The notes below the pieces were generated by a model that saw only the letters and a program-made list of their open reading frames with translations, did no database searches and was not told where the DNA came from. Below, in pieces: positions 58,119 through 64,000 of a stretch of DNA of 64,000 bases (its first letter is position 1; every line of letters starts with the position of its first letter). The stretch spans positions 1 to 64,000 of the forward strand of contig CALJMO010000053.1 in NCBI GenBank assembly GCA_937982065.1, written 5' to 3'. Position numbers and translations under genes: made by a program. The stretch is from an uncultured Collinsella sp. Lineage in GTDB: Bacteria > Actinomycetota > Coriobacteriia > Coriobacteriales > Coriobacteriaceae.

Positions 58119-60188
58119 ATGTCTTCCCAGTTGACGGTTATTATCGCCGGTATCGTGCTGGTTGTGGCCATCGTGGTCGCGCTGGTCATCATGCGTCGTG
58201 GCGATTCCCGTTTTACCTACGATACGCAGCATGGAACGGCCCCGCGCGCCACCGAGGGCGAGGGCAATACCGCGGCGACCGCCTTTAAGGGCCGCTTTTC
58301 CATCCTCACCACGGGTGTGGGCGCGATGTTTGCGGCGCTCGCCGTCAAGCTGTGGGGCATGCAGATGGTCTCGTCGGACTATTACGAGAAGCAGGCTAAT
58401 AGCAATCAGACTCGCACCGTTACCACTCCCGCTGTGCGCGGCCGCATCCTCGACCGCAATGGCGTGGCGCTTGTCCAGAACCGTCCCTCACTTGCTGTCG
58501 TGGCCTACCGCGACCTTGCCGAGGATGAGGTTCTGGTTCGCCATCTTGCCAACGTGCTTGGAATGCCTTACGTGGCGGTCCTTCGCAATATTCAGGACAA
58601 TACAGAGGGCGCCCAGAGCCTGCATACCATCGCGACGGACGTCCGTCGCTCCACGGTTGCCTATATTCAGGAGCATGCCGGCGAGTTCCCGGGCGTCAAG
58701 ATTGCCGAGCGTACCGAGCGCCAGTATCCATATGGCGAGACGGCATGCCATATCTTGGGCTATACCGGCACCATTACCTCCGAGCAGCTCGAGGCTCAGA
58801 ATAAGAAAACCTCTGGCGATGATGATGCTTCTGCTGGCAAGATCACGTACCAGTCGGGCGATATCGTGGGCCAGGCGGGCGTTGAGAGCTACTACGAAAA
58901 CTTGCTGCAGGGTATTCGTGGCGAGCAGACCGTCAAGGTCGATGCCTCGGGCAATGTGACCGGTCAGGCCGGCGCCGTGCCCGCGAAGGCCGGCTCCGAC
59001 ATTAAGCTCACGCTCGACCTTAAGATTCAACAGGCCTGTGAGACGGCGCTGGCGAGCGCTATCGAGCTTGCCAAGACCACTGGCTACAGCAATGCCGGCA
59101 ACGGCGCCGTGGTGTGTCTCGATCCCAACAATGGCGAGATCCTGGGCATGGCGAGCGAGCCCAAGTTCGATCCGTCCGTCTTTATCGGCGGCGTCTCAAA
59201 TGACGTGTGGACCGAGCTCAATGATGACAAGGGTTCGCACCCGCTGCTCAACCGCGCCATTAGCGGACAGTACATGTCGGCCTCGACCATCAAGCCGCTC
59301 TCGGCACTAGCCGGTCTTGAGTTTGGAACCTACACGTCGGGGCAGACGACCAACTGCACGGGCTATTGGACGGGGCTGGGCAAGTCGTGGGGCAAGTACT
59401 GCTGGCTGCATTCCGGCCACGGCACCATGACGCTGCAGTCGGGTATCGCCAACTCGTGCGATCCCGTCTTCTACGACATGGGCAAGGCGTTCTTTTATGA
59501 CGAGCAACATTCCGAGGGCCTGCAGGAGGTCTTTCGTCGCTGGGGCCTAGGTAAGACCTGCGGTATCGATCTGCCGAGTGAGGGTGCGGGCCGTATTCCC
59601 GATGCCGAGTGGAAAGAGTCGTACTTCACCGACGCCTCTGCCGAGGACCGCAAGTGGAATGCCGGCGATATGACCAACATCGCTATCGGCCAGGGCGACA
59701 TCCTGGTGACGCCCCTGCAGATGGCGTGCGCCTATATGGGTCTTGCCAACGGCGGCAAACAGTACGTGCCTCACGTGTTTTTGTCTGCCGTGTCGCGCGA
59801 TGGCGACGGCGATGCCTATAAGTACAATGGCAAGGGCAAGAAGAAGCGCCTGGAGGCCAAGATCAACAGCGATTCGGATTTGGCTCTTGTTCGCAACGGC
59901 ATGCACGACGTGATTTACACGGCATCGACGTCCCTGGCGGCGCACTTTGGCACCCTGACGCCGCAGGTATACGGCAAGTCGGGCACGGGCGAGAAGAGCG
60001 GCGAGGACGAATACGCGTGGTTCTGCGCCTATGCACCGGCCGATGACCCCAAGTATGTCATCGCTACTGTCCTGGAGCAGGGCGGCGGCGGCTCGGATAC
60101 CGCGATGCATGTCGTGCGCGACGTGCTCGGCGTGATTTATGACGAGCCCGATACCTCTTCGGCCTCGGGCGATTCTTCGGTTCGATAG
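58119..60188 (+). CDS. mrdA: Penicillin-binding protein 2 (peptidoglycan transpeptidase)
   Basis: This 689-aa protein has an N-terminal anchor, a dimerisation domain with RGRILDRNGVALVQNRPS and a transpeptidase domain with the active-site STIK (S389) and KSGTG (K620). The SxN box reads SCD in GIANSCDPVFYDMG. It crosslinks side-wall peptidoglycan with RodA, encoded next. Confidence 0.94.
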   Translation: MSSQLTVIIAGIVLVVAIVVALVIMRRGDSRFTYDTQHGTAPRATEGEGNTAATAFKGRFSILTTGVGAMFAALAVKLWGMQMVSSDYYEKQANSNQTRTVTTPAVRGRILDRNGVALVQNRPSLAVVAYRDLAEDEVLVRHLANVLGMPYVAVLRNIQDNTEGAQSLHTIATDVRRSTVAYIQEHAGEFPGVKIAERTERQYPYGETACHILGYTGTITSEQLEAQNKKTSGDDDASAGKITYQSGDIVGQAGVESYYENLLQGIRGEQTVKVDASGNVTGQAGAVPAKAGSDIKLTLDLKIQQACETALASAIELAKTTGYSNAGNGAVVCLDPNNGEILGMASEPKFDPSVFIGGVSNDVWTELNDDKGSHPLLNRAISGQYMSASTIKPLSALAGLEFGTYTSGQTTNCTGYWTGLGKSWGKYCWLHSGHGTMTLQSGIANSCDPVFYDMGKAFFYDEQHSEGLQEVFRRWGLGKTCGIDLPSEGAGRIPDAEWKESYFTDASAEDRKWNAGDMTNIAIGQGDILVTPLQMACAYMGLANGGKQYVPHVFLSAVSRDGDGDAYKYNGKGKKKRLEAKINSDSDLALVRNGMHDVIYTASTSLAAHFGTLTPQVYGKSGTGEKSGEDEYAWFCAYAPADDPKYVIATVLEQGGGGSDTAMHVVRDVLGVIYDEPDTSSASGDSSVR

Positions 60189-60197
60189 GAGGTTGCG

Positions 60198-61424
60198 ATG
60201 GATTTCTCTCCGGCGGATCTGTTCCGTTCAACCAAGAGCGGCTCTCGCAGCAGCCTGGACCGTGTCAATAAGCAACTTTCGGCCTCGCGCGGCACGTTTC
60301 GCCAAAAGGTGCATATCGGTGTGCTCGTGGCTACTGTGGCGCTCGTCGCCTACGGAGCCATCATCATCTGGTCGGCTTCGCAGTTTAAGGCCGATGCCTC
60401 GTTCTCACGCCATCTGCTGGGAATTGGCATCGGAGCGGTGCTGGCGGTGCTGGTCTGGCGTACCGATCTGCGCGGTATTTCCAATTTCTCGACGGCGTTG
60501 CTCGTCATCGACCTGATCGTGATCCTCTCGCCCAAGATTCCGGGTCTGTCCTATACGGGCGGTCTGGGCATGACGGGCTGGATCAAGATTCCCGGTATCG
60601 GCTTGACATTCCAGCCGGTTGAGCTTGCCAAGCTCATCACCATCTTCTTTATTGCTACGCTTGGCTCGCAGTATAACGGTCGCATCGATACCGTTCGCGA
60701 CTACGTCAAGCTCTGCGGCATGCTGTCCATTCCGTTTTTGGCCGTCGTTGCCATGGGCGACCTGGGCTCGGGCCTGGTCGTGCTGGTTTCGGGCGCCATC
60801 GTCATCTGCATGAGCGGTGCACGCCGCGAATGGGTGCTGTCGACCCTGGCCCTGCTCGTGGGCCTGGTGGCCCTCGTCCTTGCGCTCGATTCGGTCTTTG
60901 ATTCGTTGCTCGGCCACGATGTGCTCATCAAGCAGTATCAGATGAACCGTCTGACGGTCTTTATCGACCCCGATAATGCCGATTCGGACGATGCCTACAA
61001 CCTGCAGCAGTCGCTTATCGCCGTTGGCTCGGGCGGCTTCTTTGGTAAGGGTTTGGGCCATGCGACGCAGTCGGCCGGCGGCTTTCTGCCTGAGTTCCAC
61101 ACCGACTTCGTCTTCGCCTTCCTGTCCGAGACCTTTGGTTTTTGCGGTTCCTTTTTGCTCCTGTGCCTCTACGTGCTGCTGATCTTTTCGACGATTCGCG
61201 TCGCCTTTAAGTGTGAGTCGCTGTTCCTGCGCCTATCGTGCGTGGGCATCGTTGGCATGTGGGCGTTCCAGACTTTCGAAAACATCGGCATGTGCATCGG
61301 CATGATGCCGATTACCGGTATTCCGCTACCGTTTATTAGCTTCGGTTCGTCTTCGATGATGATCCAGCTGCTGACGGTGGGTATCGTACAATCCATATGG
61401 CGGCATCGTTCGGGCGCCGCGTAA
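60198..61424 (+). CDS. mrdB: RodA/FtsW-type peptidoglycan glycosyltransferase
   Basis: This 408-aa SEDS protein has about ten membrane helices, the motif FQPVELAKL near residue 140, the catalytic-type GDLGSGLV and the C-terminal GIPLPFISFGSSSM signature. It polymerises glycan strands. AGGAGGTTGCG precedes the ATG; it follows mrdA by 9 bases. Confidence 0.95.
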   Translation: MDFSPADLFRSTKSGSRSSLDRVNKQLSASRGTFRQKVHIGVLVATVALVAYGAIIIWSASQFKADASFSRHLLGIGIGAVLAVLVWRTDLRGISNFSTALLVIDLIVILSPKIPGLSYTGGLGMTGWIKIPGIGLTFQPVELAKLITIFFIATLGSQYNGRIDTVRDYVKLCGMLSIPFLAVVAMGDLGSGLVVLVSGAIVICMSGARREWVLSTLALLVGLVALVLALDSVFDSLLGHDVLIKQYQMNRLTVFIDPDNADSDDAYNLQQSLIAVGSGGFFGKGLGHATQSAGGFLPEFHTDFVFAFLSETFGFCGSFLLLCLYVLLIFSTIRVAFKCESLFLRLSCVGIVGMWAFQTFENIGMCIGMMPITGIPLPFISFGSSSMMIQLLTVGIVQSIWRHRSGAA

Positions 61425-61442
61425 CCGCTGGAGGGGTTTGCT

Positions 61443-62372
61443 ATGAAAATTCCCGTAGATAAGCTGACTCGCGCTTTTAAGATGGGCGCGTCCGTTAAGA
61501 AGGATTCCGATACGCCGGTGCGCGTCTCGGTCTATCTGGATTCGTCCGCCTCGCGCTTTCTGGCCGAGACGGTGCGTGACGCCTTTGTGCCGCAGACGAC
61601 CTCGGGCATTGTGCGCGTCGAGCGTCTGGGGGACGAGCGAATTGCTCCAAAGACCGATACCGATGTGGTGCTGGTGCTCTCGTGTGGTTCCGACCGCTTG
61701 GAGAGTGCCGTGCAGGAGCTCGTGATCGCCGGCGCGCCCGTGTGCGTGCTTGCCGAGTCTGCTGTGGAAGTGCCGTTTATCGAGGAGTCCACGCCCATGC
61801 TCGGCGTGGTGGCGGCAACCGATAAGACGTATCTGCTCGAGACGCTTGCCCGCTGGATTCTCGATCGCACCGACAAGGAAACGGCTTTTGCGGCGAACTT
61901 TGCCTTCATGCGCATCGCGGCCGCCAATCGTATCATCACCTCGTGCGCGCTCACCAATATGGCGACCGGTGCACTGGTGTTTTTGCCGGGCGCCGATTAT
62001 CCCGTTATGGCGCTGGCGCAGGTGGGCATGCTCTTTGAGCTCGCTGCCGTCTTTGGACGCGGCATTAAGCCCGAGCGCGGCTACGAGGTCGCGGGCGTGC
62101 TTGCCGGCGGTCTTGTGATCCGCGCGGTTACCCGCGCGCTCGTCAAGCAGACGCCGCATATTGGGTTTGCCGTCAAGGCGCTCACTGCTGCCGCGGGCAC
62201 CTATGGCATGGGCCGTGCGCTCGTTTCGCTCTACGAGCGCGATGTCGACTACAGCCGTGCCAACGAGGTGGTCACTGCCACGTTCTCTCGCGTTCGCGAT
62301 CTGGTGACCACGGTCGCGGGCGCTACCCGTCCCATGGCGTCCTATCAGGACGCATCAGATCTCGCTGCTTAG
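61443..62372 (+). CDS. DUF697-like membrane-associated protein
   Basis: This 309-aa protein has an N-terminal alpha/beta domain (VRVSVYLDSSASRFLAETV, VVLVLSCGSDRLESAV) and a C-terminal hydrophobic Ala/Gly-rich region from about 150 resembling DUF697 (NRIITSCALTNMATGA). Function is unknown. It may be cotranscribed with mrdB. Confidence 0.75.
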   Translation: MKIPVDKLTRAFKMGASVKKDSDTPVRVSVYLDSSASRFLAETVRDAFVPQTTSGIVRVERLGDERIAPKTDTDVVLVLSCGSDRLESAVQELVIAGAPVCVLAESAVEVPFIEESTPMLGVVAATDKTYLLETLARWILDRTDKETAFAANFAFMRIAAANRIITSCALTNMATGALVFLPGADYPVMALAQVGMLFELAAVFGRGIKPERGYEVAGVLAGGLVIRAVTRALVKQTPHIGFAVKALTAAAGTYGMGRALVSLYERDVDYSRANEVVTATFSRVRDLVTTVAGATRPMASYQDASDLAA

Positions 62373-62382
62373 GGGTTTTCCG

Positions 62383-64000
62383 TTGCGCGTTGCATACCAA
62401 GATTGTTTTCATTTAATTGAGCCGTTGCTCGCCAAGGTCGAGAAGCCGAGCCGCTATATCGATCACGAGTGGGGCACGCTTTCCAAGGCCGATGCCGACT
62501 ACCGTTGCTGCCTGATCTACCCGGATGTGTACGAGGTTGGTCTGCCCAACCAGGGCATCGCCATCCTCTACAACATTCTTAACCAGGCCGAGGGCATCTC
62601 TTGCGAGCGTGGCTATGTGCCGTGGCCCGATATGGGTGACGCCATGCGCGAGGCGGGTATTCCGCTGCTCTCGCTCGAGGGTGCAGCGCCGGTCGCTTCG
62701 TTTGATATTGTCGGCTTGCATGTTCCGCACGAGATGGCGGTGACGAACTTCCTCGAGGCTCTCGACCTCGCTGGCATTCCGCTGTTAGCGGCCGACCGAG
62801 GCGAAGACGACCCCATCATCATCGCCGGTGGTCCCTCGGTGTACAACCCCGAGCCGTACGCGGCCTTCTTCGATGCCATCCTCATCGGTGAGGGCGAGGA
62901 ATCGCTGCTCGAGACCTGCCAGCTGCATCGCCGCCTGCGTGACGAAGGGGTCCCGCGCGCGCAGATTGTTGAGCAGCTTGCATCCATTGCCGGCAACTAC
63001 GTGCCGTCGCTCTATGAGGTTCGTCACGACGAGCCCTGCTCGCCGCATGGCTACACCGTGCCGCGTGAGGGCAAGGATGCGCCGACCGTGGTCTACAAGC
63101 GCGTCGTCGAGGATTTCGGCGCCACGAATCCGCTGTCGCAGTCGTGCGTGCCCTATGCGCAGTTGGTCCACGACCGTCTGTCTATCGAGATCCTGCGCGG
63201 CTGCGCCCGCGGCTGTCGTTTTTGCCAGGCCGGCATGACGTATCGCCCGGTGCGCGAGCGCTCGGCCGACCAGATCGTCTCGTCGGTGATTCAGGGTCTG
63301 GAAAAGACTGGCTATGACGAGGTGTCGCTGACCTCGCTCTCCACGACCGACCACTCCTGCATTCGCGACGTGCTCGGCAGGCTCAACCGTCGCCTGGAGG
63401 ATACGGGTATTCGCGTGTCTATTCCATCGCAGCGCCTGGATTCGTTTGGCGTGGATATGGCCGAGTCGGTCGCCGGCGAAAAGAAGGGCGGCTTGACGTT
63501 CGCGCCCGAGGCCGGCAGCCAGCGCATGCGCGACATCATTAACAAGAACGTGACCGAGGAGGACCTGGACCGTGCGGCCAAGGCGGCCTTCGAGGCCGGC
63601 TGGAACCGCATGAAGCTCTACTTTATGATGGGCCTTCCCGGCGAGCGCGACGAGGACATCGTGGCCATCGCCAATCTGGCCGATCACGTGCTGGAGCTCG
63701 GTCGTTCCGTGGTGCCCAAGGCTCGTCGCGGCTCGATCTCGGTGTCGATCTCGGTTTCGGTCTTTATCCCCAAGGCTGCCACGCCGTTCCAGTGGTGCCC
63801 GCAGCTCGACTACGACGACGTCAAGCGTCGCCAGAAGTTGCTTATCACGAGCGTTCGCAACCGTGCCGTCCGCGTGCATTACCACGATGCCGAGACCTCG
63901 CTCATCGAGGCCGCGCTGTCCCGCGCCGGTCGTGACATGACGCCCGTCATCATCGACGCTTGGCGCTCGGGCTCTCGCTTTGACGCCTGGGTAGAGCATT
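62383..64000 (+). CDS. B12-binding-type radical SAM protein (TIGR03960-like), partial
   Basis: At least 539 codons are open and the gene runs off the window. The N-terminal half has a Rossmann-like B12-binding-type domain (LIYPDVYEVGLPNQGI, PIIIAGGPSVYNPEP). The radical SAM cluster is CARGCRFC with MTYRPVRERS after it, then PSQRLDSFG, TFAPEAGSQRMRDIINKN and FMMGLPGE. In other bacteria this family precedes a DUF2344 gene and RNase E/G. TTG start follows AGGGG by 7 bases. Confidence 0.9.
   Translation, partial: MRVAYQDCFHLIEPLLAKVEKPSRYIDHEWGTLSKADADYRCCLIYPDVYEVGLPNQGIAILYNILNQAEGISCERGYVPWPDMGDAMREAGIPLLSLEGAAPVASFDIVGLHVPHEMAVTNFLEALDLAGIPLLAADRGEDDPIIIAGGPSVYNPEPYAAFFDAILIGEGEESLLETCQLHRRLRDEGVPRAQIVEQLASIAGNYVPSLYEVRHDEPCSPHGYTVPREGKDAPTVVYKRVVEDFGATNPLSQSCVPYAQLVHDRLSIEILRGCARGCRFCQAGMTYRPVRERSADQIVSSVIQGLEKTGYDEVSLTSLSTTDHSCIRDVLGRLNRRLEDTGIRVSIPSQRLDSFGVDMAESVAGEKKGGLTFAPEAGSQRMRDIINKNVTEEDLDRAAKAAFEAGWNRMKLYFMMGLPGERDEDIVAIANLADHVLELGRSVVPKARRGSISVSISVSVFIPKAATPFQWCPQLDYDDVKRRQKLLITSVRNRAVRVHYHDAETSLIEAALSRAGRDMTPVIIDAWRSGSRFDAWVEH

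Overview
The window is a chromosomal segment of a high-GC actinobacterium of the class Coriobacteriia, most like Collinsella. The support is the GC-rich sequence, frequent GTG/TTG starts, an aroE-aroK fusion inside a complete aro/tyrA/pheA operon, and an mreBCD-mrdAB cluster followed by a TIGR03960-like radical SAM gene. The species call is inference. An integrated siphovirus-type prophage of about 35.9 kb (13312-49224) splits the host DNA.

Left host arm (1-13243): a fused RmlC-RmlD dTDP-rhamnose gene, a family-2 glycosyltransferase, a Wzm/Wzt-type polysaccharide ABC exporter and tRNA-Arg(TCT). Then a minus-strand operon, transcribed aroF, tyrA, aroB, aroA, aroC, pheA, aroE-aroK, aroQ, covers the shikimate pathway plus the Phe and Tyr branch enzymes. 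A terminator-like hairpin and a 20-codon leader frame precede aroF.

Prophage: a serine integrase sits at the 3' end of tRNA-Arg(CCG). A 10-bp core (ggggcaccat) is shared by attL and attR, and the integrase frame runs across it, so integration exchanges the protein's C-terminal tail. A CI/Cro-like switch with three copies of a 15-bp operator half-site drives the rightward early operon: PD-(D/E)XK nuclease, DUF1351, Erf annealase, SSB with an exact 108-bp tandem duplication, a DUF6291-like replication protein with internal repeats, HNH proteins, a cytosine methyltransferase with a G9 tract and many tiny Cys-rich or membrane proteins. Late genes follow: terminase, portal, a minor head protein with a DUF6883-like toxin-type tail plus a small immunity candidate, an IS200-type transposon, scaffold, capsid, connectors, tail tube, tail chaperone with a -1 frameshift site, tape measure, distal tail, tail-tip and baseplate genes.

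The most striking system is a complete diversity-generating retroelement (DGR, 43483-46569): a C-type-lectin-like tail protein with a 129-bp variable repeat (VR), an Avd accessory gene, a template repeat (TR) and a YMDD reverse transcriptase. VR and TR differ at 13 positions, all of them adenines in TR, the signature of adenine-specific mutagenic retrohoming. It should diversify the phage's receptor-binding tip. XkdX-like, holin-like, amidase endolysin and DUF3789-like genes and a terminator close the prophage.

Right host arm (49225-64000): the terminator displaced from tRNA-Arg, a P-type ATPase, a perfect 36-bp inverted repeat, a zinc-ribbon membrane protein, a cyclophilin, a TPR membrane protein, mreB, mreC, mreD, mrdA (PBP2), mrdB (RodA), a DUF697-like protein and a radical SAM gene cut by the window edge.
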